Shown here in pieces: positions 1 through 7,957 of a stretch of DNA of 64,000 bases (position 1 is its first letter; every line of letters starts with the position of its first letter). This DNA comes from Paenibacillus donghaensis (lineage in GTDB: Bacteria > Bacillota > Bacilli > Paenibacillales > Paenibacillaceae), in contig NZ_CP021780.1 in NCBI RefSeq assembly GCF_002192415.1, positions 6,882,001 to 6,946,000 of the forward strand, read 5' to 3'. Made by a program: the position numbers and the translations under genes. Below the pieces are notes generated by a model. It worked only from the letters and a program-made list of their open reading frames with translations, was not told where the DNA came from and searched no databases.

Positions 1-279
1 AATGTGGATGTCGGTGATACCTCTAAGATGCTGGGCACCTACAACAAAGTCAAAATGATTCATGGCGTGCAGGATCAGGGCGGCAGCTCATACAGCCAAG
101 CCAGCTTCTCCCAAACCCAGCTGCGTATGGACACAGCAGGAGCGGTTTACAATACGTGGACGGATAATCTTTCTTCCACAAGCCGCGTAGTGGTAGGTAA
201 TGGGTCCGATCCAGCCAGTGCCAACCAATTCACCATCTACAACTTCGCTCCACTAATCACCAAGCTTGACCCAGCCTAA
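1..279 (+). CDS. C-terminal end of an unidentified protein (truncated by window edge)
   Basis: The reading frame is open from the first base and ends at TAA 277-279, so only the last 92 residues of a longer protein are present. The fragment is rich in Ser, Thr, Gly and Asn with no Cys, the composition of an exported beta-rich domain. It ends in TIYNFAPLITKLDPA. I do not recognise the family. A strong terminator follows 20 bp after the stop, so this is the last gene of its transcript. The start lies outside the window. Confidence 0.6.
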   Translation, partial: NVDVGDTSKMLGTYNKVKMIHGVQDQGGSSYSQASFSQTQLRMDTAGAVYNTWTDNLSSTSRVVVGNGSDPASANQFTIYNFAPLITKLDPA

Positions 280-300
280 CAGGAGCCAGCCACATCTAAA

Positions 301-345
301 CCAAAGAAGAAACTTCTACAATAGAAGTTTCTTCTTTGGTTTTAG
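301..345 (+). terminator. Intrinsic terminator of the upstream truncated gene
   Basis: A perfect 18-bp inverted repeat (301-318 against 322-339, 3-nt loop) is followed by TTTT. The left arm begins CCAAAGAAGAAAC and the right arm ends TTTCTTCTTTGG. An A-rich left flank means it may act on both strands, but the only gene it can serve is the + strand one ending at 279. Confidence 0.85.
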
Positions 346-419
346 TAACTTTTTAAATTCTCGTGCGTCTGAAATATAGGGAGTGAATGACTAAAATGGA
401 ACAAGGAGGATATGATAAC

Positions 420-1331
420 GTGAACAAGCATTTGAAAACGGGCGTCATCGGATGGCTCACCGCTTCCCTGCTGATCGCGGGAAGCGCACTGACTACAGGA
501 ACAGCTTCGGCGGCTCCTTCAGCTATTGAAGTTAGGATGAATAACCTTTTCGTGGACACGGATGTGGCCCCGTATATTACCAATGGAACAACCATGGTTC
601 CCTTGCAGGTGGCCCAAAAAATACCCGGCATCTCGGTACAATGGAATAACTCGTCCAAAACCGTCACCATTACCCGGGACGGCGAAACCATCACCTTAGT
701 CGCTGGTCAAAAAACGGCGAAGGTAGGAAATAAAGCAGTGAAATTGGAGACGGCCTCGACCCTAAAGCAAGGGCGTGTCATGGTTCCCCTGCGCTTTATC
801 GCAGAATCCACCCAGGCGTATGTCCTGTGGAATCCCAAGCAACGGATCGTATTCGTCGCCAAGCCCAGCGAAGAGGTAAAGGAACAATTTGCATCGTCCA
901 GTCTGGCCAAAGCCCGAACCGCAGCGCTGAAATTTCCAGTGGTTAGCTCGTTGGAATCCTTTGAGGTTATAAACGAGACTCAAGGTCAACAATACTACTT
1001 TCCTGAAGGAAGAGCGGACCAGTTTTTCTTGTCTGGAGGGAACGGCATTACGTATTACGAAATTGTGGGAAACCACAGCGAAGCAAAATGGACGGCCACC
1101 ACCAATTCAGTTAAAGCCTCAAGCGGCTTGTTCTTCCTTCCGCAAAAAATTACCAACCAGGACGGAGAACTTCCCAAAATAACAAAGCGCGTGGTCTTTT
1201 ACAACTTTATGGGACCCATCGGGGAAGCTACTTACGGGTTTATCGAACCTAACGGAGAAGTCACCACCCTGGGGCAACAGGACATGAAGTTACATCAGTT
1301 TTTTGACATTCCGGAAGAAGTAAAATCATAA
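420..1331 (+). CDS. Secreted protein with copper amine oxidase N-terminal domain
   Basis: GTG 420 is chosen as start because AAGGAGGA (403-410) sits 9 nt upstream; the frame is open further up but without a ribosome site. The 303-residue product begins with a classic Sec signal (MNKHLKTG, hydrophobic core, TASA cleavage region near residue 31). Residues about 35-145 carry the repeated pattern of the copper amine oxidase N-terminal domain (PF07833): TMVPLQVAQKI, then VMVPLRFIAESTQAYVLWNP. In Firmicutes this domain is usually a surface or stalk module and not an oxidase, and no oxidase catalytic domain is present. The remaining 150 residues are unrecognised. It stands alone after a terminator. 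A second protein of this family lies at 57482-58303. Confidence 0.8.
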   Translation: MNKHLKTGVIGWLTASLLIAGSALTTGTASAAPSAIEVRMNNLFVDTDVAPYITNGTTMVPLQVAQKIPGISVQWNNSSKTVTITRDGETITLVAGQKTAKVGNKAVKLETASTLKQGRVMVPLRFIAESTQAYVLWNPKQRIVFVAKPSEEVKEQFASSSLAKARTAALKFPVVSSLESFEVINETQGQQYYFPEGRADQFFLSGGNGITYYEIVGNHSEAKWTATTNSVKASSGLFFLPQKITNQDGELPKITKRVVFYNFMGPIGEATYGFIEPNGEVTTLGQQDMKLHQFFDIPEEVKS

Positions 1332-1515
1332 AGCTTTCCTATCACGTTTTGCAAGAAATGGTTTTTTAACAAATTCCACACACAAAGCGGGCAGCGCACC
1401 CACCACGACGTTACCCGCTGCTTCATAATGTGTCTTCGAGTTGAATGTAGGCTAAAAGCTCAGTCACAATATGGGAAACCACATCCGCTTGTGCTCATCT
1501 GACCAAGCGGCTACG

Positions 1516-1560
1516 GCCCTTAACGGTACCCTTGCCAGGGGAACTGCTTAAGGGCTTTTT
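1516..1560 (+). terminator. Probable intrinsic terminator or leader hairpin before the kinase gene
   Basis: GCCCTTA (1516-1522) pairs with TAAGGGC (1549-1555) and is followed by TTTTT. A smaller ACCCTT/AGGGG pairing lies inside. It is 185 bp after the amine-oxidase-domain gene and about 100 bp before the kinase gene. It could end the upstream transcript or act as an attenuator in the kinase leader. The rest of the 1332-1658 gap shows no gene. Confidence 0.5.
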
Positions 1561-1658
1561 ACTGTATCTGGAAGATGTCCGGCAATTCTTCTTGACAATC
1601 GGCGGAACTTTTGGAGAATAAGGTTGGAAACGCCACCATATGAAAGAGGGAATCCTAA

Positions 1659-3431
1659 GTGTATGGGAAAATCAAAGAATTGAATACGCTGCGCAATCAA
1701 ATATTCATTGGGTTCCTGCTGGTCATGCTGATTATTATTGCTGTTTCCGGGGCGTTCGTGTACAACAGGGTATCCTATTTGCTGAAAAACAATGCAGAGC
1801 GGCACATCCAGCAGACTGCGGTGCAAGCGAATGGGAGGCTCGATGCGCTGATCGGCCAGATCGACAGCCTGATGGAGCAGGTGGCGAATCATCCGACAGT
1901 ACAGCAGCTGCTGACGGAAGAGCTGAACGGCAAATCCGTGTCTTTCAATCAGCGGCAGTCTCTGCTGCAGATTATCTCCAGCTATCAGGCCTATATGCCG
2001 AGTGTGGGTTCCCTGGAGCTGTATACGGCGGATTACCGGCTACTGTTCCCGATCAAAGACGGCAGCCTTGGGACAAGGATCAGTGCTCCTTATATCACCG
2101 AAGCCAATATCCAAAAAGGCAGGCTGGTCTGGATCGGCGTCGATCCGAGCGATGATCAGAGCCTTCTGGCCATCCGTCAGGTCAGTCTGATGGACCACTG
2201 GTTCTCACGAGGCGGCTATTTGATGGCGCGCATCCAGCGCAGCTACTTTCAGCTCGATGATCCGCTGTCCGGGAGCGACGGAGGCGAGTCTGTGCTGCTG
2301 GTGAATGACGAAGGCCAGCTGCTCGGCAGCAGTGAGGAGCCGCAGGCGGAGCTGCTGCCGCTGCTTGCCAGCAAGGATCAGACGGTCAGCTTCCAGGGCA
2401 GAGAATATGTGCAGGTGAAGCTGCGCTCGGACAAGACAAACTGGACGCTGCTGGTGCTCACTCCGTTAAGCTATGTTACAAAGGGTCTCTCTGTTCTGAG
2501 AACGGTACTGCTGGTCTCGGGGGGGATCGGAACCCTGCTCTTTTTAATTATGTCTTTTGTGCTGTCCACGATGATCACAAGGCCGATTATCCATCTGATC
2601 CGGGCAATGCGCAAATCCCGGCTAGGAGTACTCACACCCAATCAGGAGTCGGTATCTACAATGGAGCTAAGGGAGCTGAATTATACGTATAACGGCATGA
2701 TTGCCAATATGAATGATCTGATCCGGGTGGTATATGAAAAAGAAATGCTGCAGAGCCGAACCGAGCTTAAAGCGCTGCAGGCACAGATTAATCCCCATTT
2801 CCTGTTCAATACGCTGGAGGCGTTCAACTGGTCGCTTGAGGAGAAAGGCGAAGAAGAGCTGGCCGGGCTTGTGATTGTGATGTCGAGACTCTTCCGGTAC
2901 ATTATCGGAAATTCGAACTCCGATGAGTGGGTTACCCTCGGAGAAGAAATGGAGCAGGTCAAACATTATCTGAAAATTATGGAGATGCGGATGGGGGATC
3001 GCCTGTCCTGGATTATTAAGCTCGAACCGGAGGGGGCTGCCGTACCGGTGCCTAAGCTGCTCGTTCAGCCGATTGTCGAGAATGCCATTCTCCATGGGGT
3101 GGAGAGCCAGGTAGGCAGCGGAACGGTCAGTGTCACCGTCGCCCCATCCACACGTGAAGGCTGGACCCAAATAACCGTACAGGACAACGGCCCTGGGATG
3201 GAGGCTGACACGCTTCGGTCACTGTACAGTGCGCTTGCAGGCGGTCCGTCCATCTCTGCCAAGGGTACGGGAATAGGGCTTGTAAATGTACAGCGGCGGC
3301 TCAAGCTGTACTATGAAGCGCAAGGAACGAAGATGGAAGGGCTGAGCATTGAGAGCAAATTGTCCGAGGGCACGATCGTCACTTTTGAAATTCCGAACAA
3401 TGGAGGACATACCTATGAGCCTGGGCAATAG
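1659..3431 (+). CDS. YesM-type sensor histidine kinase
   Basis: 590-residue membrane kinase starting at GTG 1659 (GAGGG 8 nt upstream). Transmembrane segments lie at about residues 14-36 and 280-303, enclosing an extracytoplasmic sensor region of about 240 residues. A HAMP linker follows (about 304-356), then the His_kinase motif QINPHFLFN with phospho-acceptor His380. The ATPase domain has N-box Asn475 (PIVENAILHG), G1 DNGPG 509-513 and G2 GTGIGL 536-541. This is the architecture of YesM/LytS-family kinases that govern sugar importers in Paenibacillus. The stop overlaps the start of the cognate regulator by 17 bp, so the two are translationally coupled. The adjacent importer suggests the signal is a carbohydrate, which is an inference. 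Confidence 0.92.
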   Translation: MYGKIKELNTLRNQIFIGFLLVMLIIIAVSGAFVYNRVSYLLKNNAERHIQQTAVQANGRLDALIGQIDSLMEQVANHPTVQQLLTEELNGKSVSFNQRQSLLQIISSYQAYMPSVGSLELYTADYRLLFPIKDGSLGTRISAPYITEANIQKGRLVWIGVDPSDDQSLLAIRQVSLMDHWFSRGGYLMARIQRSYFQLDDPLSGSDGGESVLLVNDEGQLLGSSEEPQAELLPLLASKDQTVSFQGREYVQVKLRSDKTNWTLLVLTPLSYVTKGLSVLRTVLLVSGGIGTLLFLIMSFVLSTMITRPIIHLIRAMRKSRLGVLTPNQESVSTMELRELNYTYNGMIANMNDLIRVVYEKEMLQSRTELKALQAQINPHFLFNTLEAFNWSLEEKGEEELAGLVIVMSRLFRYIIGNSNSDEWVTLGEEMEQVKHYLKIMEMRMGDRLSWIIKLEPEGAAVPVPKLLVQPIVENAILHGVESQVGSGTVSVTVAPSTREGWTQITVQDNGPGMEADTLRSLYSALAGGPSISAKGTGIGLVNVQRRLKLYYEAQGTKMEGLSIESKLSEGTIVTFEIPNNGGHTYEPGQ

Positions 3432-4215
3432 GACGATTCTGGTCGTGGATGATGAACCGAGAACACGGCAGGGCATCAGGCAGACGCTGGAGGTGTGGGC
3501 GGCTGGCCGATATATCGTAGAAACGGCCGATAATGGGATTGATGCGCGTGATCGGCTGCTGCAGGGGCGGGTGCATCTGCTGATTACCGATGTTCGTATG
3601 CCTGAGGTCAGCGGACTGGATCTGATCCGCTCCCTAAAGGGCGAGGTCCGGAAGCCGGTCATTATTGTCATTTCCGGTTATGCTGAATTCGAATATGTGC
3701 AGCAGGCCCTTAGGCTGGGGGCGGTCAATTATCTGCTTAAGCCGCTGGACAAGGGGGAGCTGGTGCAGGTAGTCGAGGCTGCTCTGAAGCAGGAGGAAGA
3801 ACAGCAGCGCCACGAGAAGCTGGAGAAGCTGGTCGATCACAAGCTGATGGAAATCGACCCGGATACGGCGGGCATGGGTGAACCGGTCAAAGAAGCCCTG
3901 GCCTATGTGGAGCAGCATCTGCATGAGCAGCTGACCCTGGCCGAGGTGGCCGGAATGATTCACTTGAATGCCAGCTACTTCAGCGTGCTCTTCAAGGAGC
4001 AGACCGGAGTATCATTCAGCGAATATTTGTCCCGCCTGAGAATTCAACGGGCCAAGGAGCTGCTGCTGCAGACGCGCCTGCCGATTGGAGAGATCGGTGA
4101 GCGGGTAGGCTACCGCACGGATAAATATTTTATCAAGGTGTTCAAGTCCCTGGAAGCCCTGAGTCCGAGCCGCTATCGCCAGCAGATGAAGGATGAGCGC
4201 AGCGAAATCCAATAA
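3415..4215 (+). CDS. YesN-type response regulator, AraC-family output
   Basis: Start ATG 3415 is preceded by GGAGG (3402-3406); the frame is open 22 codons further upstream inside the kinase gene, but no ribosome site supports that. The 266-residue product has a receiver domain (residues 7-125) with acidic pocket VVDDE, phospho-acceptor Asp59 (LLITDVRMPE) and Lys109 (LLKPLD). A short linker leads to two AraC helix-turn-helix motifs (about 158-256). At 266 residues it is about half the length of the other two YesN proteins in this window, because it lacks the long middle region. It is predicted to bind phosphorylated near the promoter at about 4268 and switch on the sugar importer that follows. 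Confidence 0.92.
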   Translation: MSLGNRTILVVDDEPRTRQGIRQTLEVWAAGRYIVETADNGIDARDRLLQGRVHLLITDVRMPEVSGLDLIRSLKGEVRKPVIIVISGYAEFEYVQQALRLGAVNYLLKPLDKGELVQVVEAALKQEEEQQRHEKLEKLVDHKLMEIDPDTAGMGEPVKEALAYVEQHLHEQLTLAEVAGMIHLNASYFSVLFKEQTGVSFSEYLSRLRIQRAKELLLQTRLPIGEIGERVGYRTDKYFIKVFKSLEALSPSRYRQQMKDERSEIQ

Positions 4216-4267
4216 AAGTGGAATTATAGCCAATGAGCGTGATCTTATAGTCCTCCGGGTGCGATGC

Positions 4268-4300
4268 TAGAATGTATATGAGAGCGGTTACATTAACCGC
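4268..4300 (+). promoter_or_regulatory. Extended -10 promoter with overlapping cre-like site and 17-bp palindrome
   Basis: TGCTAGAAT (4265-4273) is an extended -10 element; no good -35 is visible, as expected if an AraC-type activator is needed. Immediately downstream, positions 4279-4292 (TGAGAGCGGTTACA) match the CcpA cre consensus TGWAANCGNTNWCA at 13 of 14 positions. The overlapping stretch 4284-4300 is a perfect palindrome, GCGGTTA-CAT-TAACCGC. The location at the expected transcription start fits carbon catabolite repression of the importer genes. Confidence 0.55.
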
Positions 4301-4327
4301 ATAACGAAAAATATGGAGGTTATACGA

Positions 4328-5683
4328 ATGCCAAGGAATAAGATAACCAAAAGCCTGGTATTGACATCAATGTTGGCGCTCGTTCTGTCGGGCTGTGGCG
4401 GGGGGAACGGAAATAATACAGCTGCGAACAACACCGCAGCCCCGGCGGATACCGCGGCATCCACTGAGGCACCGGCGCCTAAAGTCACCCTCAAGATGAT
4501 GCATCTATGGCCGGCGGGAAGCTCAGCCCAGCAGAATAAACTGGTTGGACAGATCATTGGCGATTACCAAAAGGAGCATCCGAACGTCACGATCAAACAG
4601 GAGGTATTGGAGAATGAGCAGTACAAGAACAAGCTGAAGGTGCTGTCGGCCTCCAATGAGCTGCCGGATGTCGGTATTACATGGGCGGCGGGTTTCATGG
4701 AGCCTTACGTGATGGGTGGATTGTTCGCTCCGCTGGATGATATTCTGGGCGGTGAACAGCTTAAGGATAAATTCGTTCCCGGTACTACGGAAGCTTATGC
4801 GGTGGACGGCAAGACCTACGCCCTGCCCATCGAGCTGAACATCTCGCCCATTTACTACAACAAGGACATTTTTGCTAAATACAATCTGCAGGTTCCGACG
4901 ACCTATGATGAATTCAAGCAAGTTGTGAAGACACTCTCGGATAACGGTGTAGCCCCTATCGCCTTGGGCAACAAAGACCGCTGGACCGGCTCCCTGTGGT
5001 ACATGTATCTGGCTGACCGGATCGCGGGAAGCGATACCTTGAAGAAAGCGACGAATGGTACAGGCTCATTCGATGATCTCGGGCTGATCCAGGCTGCGGC
5101 TGAAGTGCAGACACTGGTGGACATGAATGCCTTCAACAAGGGGTTCAACGGATTGTCCAATGATGAAGGCAAGTCGGAGTTCATGAATGAAAAGGCGGCC
5201 ATGTACCTGATGGGAACCTGGGAGCTGCCTAACTTCACCACTAACCCGGATATCCCGCAGGAATTCAAGGACAAGGTTGGATTCTTCAAGTTCCCTACTG
5301 TAGAAGGGGGCAAAGGGAATATCAACAGCTGGGTGGGCGGTCCCGGTGTCGGACTGTTCGTAGCCGAATCCTCCGAAGTGAAGGAAGAAGCCAAAGCGTT
5401 TGTTGAATACTTCGTAGCCAAGTGGGGACAGGACTCCGTGACCACAGCGGGAGTCATTCCGGCTACCAAAGTAGATACTTCGAATTCCGAGCTTCCTCAG
5501 CTGTATGTCGATCTGCTTAACGAGCTTAATAATGCCAGCAGCATTACCTTGTTTGCGGATGTGCAGATGAAGCCGAACGCCGCTCAGGTCCACCTGGATA
5601 TGATTCAGGCGCTGTTCGGCACAGCGGTGACGCCGGAGCAGTTCGCTGCCAAGCATAAAGAAGCGGTAGACAAAGGAAACTGA
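4328..5683 (+). CDS. Sugar ABC transporter substrate-binding lipoprotein
   Basis: ATG 4328 has GGAGG (4315-4319) 8 nt upstream. The 451-residue product has a type II signal peptide with lipobox LSGC (lipidated Cys23), followed by a low-complexity Gly/Asn/Ala/Thr tether and a family 1 (MalE/UgpB-like) binding fold: LKMMHLWPAG near the N-terminus, WAAGFMEPYV, then YYNKDIFAKYNL typical of oligosaccharide binders. It is expected at the outer face of the membrane, delivering a sugar to the two permeases downstream. It lies directly after the kinase/regulator pair and after the cre-bearing promoter. The sugar cannot be named from sequence. Confidence 0.93.
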   Translation: MPRNKITKSLVLTSMLALVLSGCGGGNGNNTAANNTAAPADTAASTEAPAPKVTLKMMHLWPAGSSAQQNKLVGQIIGDYQKEHPNVTIKQEVLENEQYKNKLKVLSASNELPDVGITWAAGFMEPYVMGGLFAPLDDILGGEQLKDKFVPGTTEAYAVDGKTYALPIELNISPIYYNKDIFAKYNLQVPTTYDEFKQVVKTLSDNGVAPIALGNKDRWTGSLWYMYLADRIAGSDTLKKATNGTGSFDDLGLIQAAAEVQTLVDMNAFNKGFNGLSNDEGKSEFMNEKAAMYLMGTWELPNFTTNPDIPQEFKDKVGFFKFPTVEGGKGNINSWVGGPGVGLFVAESSEVKEEAKAFVEYFVAKWGQDSVTTAGVIPATKVDTSNSELPQLYVDLLNELNNASSITLFADVQMKPNAAQVHLDMIQALFGTAVTPEQFAAKHKEAVDKGN

Positions 5684-5701
5684 GTCGTTCGGGCGATTGG
5701 C

Positions 5702-5738
5702 GGAAGGCGGAAGTCTCCGGCGGTATCAGGAGCCTTCC
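5702..5738 (+). other. Intercistronic stem-loop between binding protein and permease genes
   Basis: GGAAGGC (5702-5708) pairs with GCCTTCC (5732-5738), with a further CTCC/GGAG pairing inside. No T-run follows. A hairpin here, between a binding-protein gene and its permeases, commonly protects the upstream mRNA so the binding protein is made in excess; that role is inferred. Confidence 0.4.
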
Positions 5739-5800
5739 CTTCCTGCGATTAATGCTCCATATGCGTGAACCCGCAACACAAGGAAAGGAGGATATACATC

Positions 5801-6682
5801 ATGGAGAAAGTGATGTCCAACAAGCTGGTAATTGCACTCTACGTGCTGCCTTCCCTGCTGCTTATCATGGGCATTATATATATTCCGATTGTACTGACCG
5901 GCTATTACGGCCTCAATCAGTGGGACGGGATCAGCAAGATGGTCTTCATTGGGCTGGATAACTACAAGGAGCTGGTTCAGGATTCTGCGTTCTGGCACAG
6001 TGCGCTGCACTCCTTGCTGCTCGCTTTGTTCTCGGGAGTCAGCCTGATCGGCTACCTGGGGATCGCGATGGTGCTGTCGGGAAAGATCAAAGGCGCGAAT
6101 CTGCTGCGCAAAATCTATTTGGTTCCGATGCTGCTGTCATCGGTAGCCATCGCCCAGCTGTGGCTGAAAATCTATCATCCGACGAACGGGGTGCTGAACA
6201 GTCTGCTGGTGTCTCTGGGAGTTGATAACCCGCCCTCATGGCTGGCCGAGCCTTCCATAGTTTTGATAGCACTGTTTATCCCTATCATCTGGCAGTACGC
6301 CGGATTCTATATTCTGATTTATTATGCGGCCTTGAAGAACATTCCCGAATCGCTGATGGAAGCGGCGCGGATTGACGGAGCCAGCCCTTGGCAGATCGCC
6401 ACCCGGATCAAGCTTCCGCTGATCAGCGAGGTGATTAAGGTTACGGTGGTACTGTCGGTGGTGGGGTCGCTGAAATATTTCGACCTCATCTATGTAATGA
6501 CTGACGGCGGACCCAACGGAGCCAGTGAGGTGATGGCATCCTATATGTATCATAAGGCGTTCCGCAGCTTTGACTTCGGATACGGCAGTGCCATCGGGTT
6601 CTTCCTGCTGCTGATCTGCCTGGTAGCGACCTTCCTGATCCGCAAGGCTACCGCGTCCAAAGAGACGATTCAATACTCTTGA
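5801..6682 (+). CDS. Sugar ABC transporter permease (MalF/UgpA type)
   Basis: ATG 5801 follows AAGGAGG (5785-5791); the frame extends 12 codons upstream from a GTG without a site of its own. The 293-residue protein has six predicted transmembrane helices and the cytoplasmic EAA loop EAARIDGASPWQIATRIKLP that docks the ATPase. DLIYVMTDGGPNGASE near the C-terminus is characteristic of the MalF/UgpA branch. It forms a heterodimer with the next gene product. No ATPase is encoded in the locus, so a shared MsmX-type ATPase elsewhere in the genome is assumed. Confidence 0.92.
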   Translation: MEKVMSNKLVIALYVLPSLLLIMGIIYIPIVLTGYYGLNQWDGISKMVFIGLDNYKELVQDSAFWHSALHSLLLALFSGVSLIGYLGIAMVLSGKIKGANLLRKIYLVPMLLSSVAIAQLWLKIYHPTNGVLNSLLVSLGVDNPPSWLAEPSIVLIALFIPIIWQYAGFYILIYYAALKNIPESLMEAARIDGASPWQIATRIKLPLISEVIKVTVVLSVVGSLKYFDLIYVMTDGGPNGASEVMASYMYHKAFRSFDFGYGSAIGFFLLLICLVATFLIRKATASKETIQYS

Positions 6683-6711
6683 TCCATTCCGCCAGAAAGG
6701 AGGAATAACTA

Positions 6712-7596
6712 ATGAGAACTGAAGCTGCTCACAGCTATCCGCCCTTGCGGCAGCGGAGCGGAGTCCTTCTGCTGCGCAGATCCGGTTACAGCCTGCTCTA
6801 TATTGCGCTTATTGCCGTGGCTGTAATCCAGGTGCTGCCGCTGGTCTGGCTGTTCATTTTCTCGCTGAAGAACAATCAGGAAGTCTTTAATATGGCACCT
6901 TTTGCGATTCCGGCCCACCCCCACTGGAGCAACTATGAGAATGTGTGGTCCAATGGCAACATAGGGCAGTATTTCATCAACAGTGTGTGGATTACAGCGG
7001 TGTCGCTGGCGCTTACCGTAATGCTTGCCAGCTTTGTTACCTTTGCGGTGACTCGCATGAGATGGAAGAGCAGCTCACTCGTACTTGGCCTGTTCATGGT
7101 GGGGCTGATGATCCCCGTCCATTCTACGCTGATCCCATTGTTCAGTATGTTCAACAAGCTTCATTTGACGGACAATCCGGTCTCCATCATCCTGTCTTAT
7201 GTGGCGTTCAACCTGCCGACCACCATCATGATCCTGCTTGGATTCTATTATTCACTCCCGAAGGAAGTGGAGGAAGCGGCCATTATAGACGGCTGCTCTG
7301 TAAATACGATGTTCTTCCGGATTGTGCTGCCCATGACCTCGTCGGTGCTGGCAACCACGGCTATTATCAATATGATCTATAACTGGAATGAGTTTATCTT
7401 CGTCAACACTTTCATCAGCTCGGATCATTTCAAGACGCTTACGGTCGGGGTGCAGAATTTCATCGGGCAGTATACTACGGATTGGGGCGCCATCGGGGCG
7501 ACCCTAATGATCAGCATTCTGCCGATTCTGCTGGTGTTCCTGATTATGAGTGAGCGGATTGTCGAGGGCATTGCAGCAGGGTCTGTAAAAGGGTAA
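6712..7596 (+). CDS. Sugar ABC transporter permease (MalG/UgpE type)
   Basis: ATG 6712 with AAGGAGGA 8 nt upstream; 29 bp after the previous permease. The 294-residue product has six predicted membrane helices, the ILLGFYYSLPKEVEEAAIID EAA-loop region with GCS(V)NTMFFRIVLP, and the C-terminus ERIVEGIAAGSVKG shared by MalG-type subunits. It completes the kinase-regulator-binding protein-permease-permease locus (1659-7596). Sequence just downstream is an IS66 remnant, so the original 3' end of this operon may have been lost. Confidence 0.92.
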   Translation: MRTEAAHSYPPLRQRSGVLLLRRSGYSLLYIALIAVAVIQVLPLVWLFIFSLKNNQEVFNMAPFAIPAHPHWSNYENVWSNGNIGQYFINSVWITAVSLALTVMLASFVTFAVTRMRWKSSSLVLGLFMVGLMIPVHSTLIPLFSMFNKLHLTDNPVSIILSYVAFNLPTTIMILLGFYYSLPKEVEEAAIIDGCSVNTMFFRIVLPMTSSVLATTAIINMIYNWNEFIFVNTFISSDHFKTLTVGVQNFIGQYTTDWGAIGATLMISILPILLVFLIMSERIVEGIAAGSVKG

Positions 7597-7640
7597 CGAG
7601 TCAGTCCAGACTGCACGCCCGTTCATAAAGTGCCTTTCAT

Positions 7641-7805
7641 TTCCTGAAAGACGGGCGACTGGAGATTGACAATGACCGCAGCGAACGGGCAATTAAGCCT
7701 TTCGTCATTGGACGAAAGAACTGGTTGTTTGCGAACACGCCACGCGGAGCCAGAGCCAGTGCAGTGATTTACAGCGTGATGAAAACCGCAAAAGAGAACG
7801 GTTGA
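7641..7805 (+). pseudogene. C-terminal remnant of an IS66-family transposase
   Basis: Reading in frame to TGA 7803-7805 gives about 54 residues containing DGRLEIDNDRSERAIKPFV, then IGRKNWLFANTPRGARASA and YSVMKTAKENG. This is the conserved C-terminal block of IS66 TnpC (DDE family, with the E-R-A-I-K-P-F and R-K-N-W-L-F motifs). There is no start codon or upstream catalytic region, so only the tail survives. It marks a mobile-element scar between a core sugar locus and the lower-GC exporter gene that follows. Confidence 0.85.
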
Positions 7806-7957
7806 CAAAATACTTAAATGGATTAAAATGGATCATGTAATGGAATATTTTAACTTAATGTGGATTATTAAGAGGCAGGTATGAATATAACAAGTATGAA
7901 TATAACATGATGATTCCTGGCTGAATTCACCTATATTTCTCGAAAGAGGGGTTAAGA

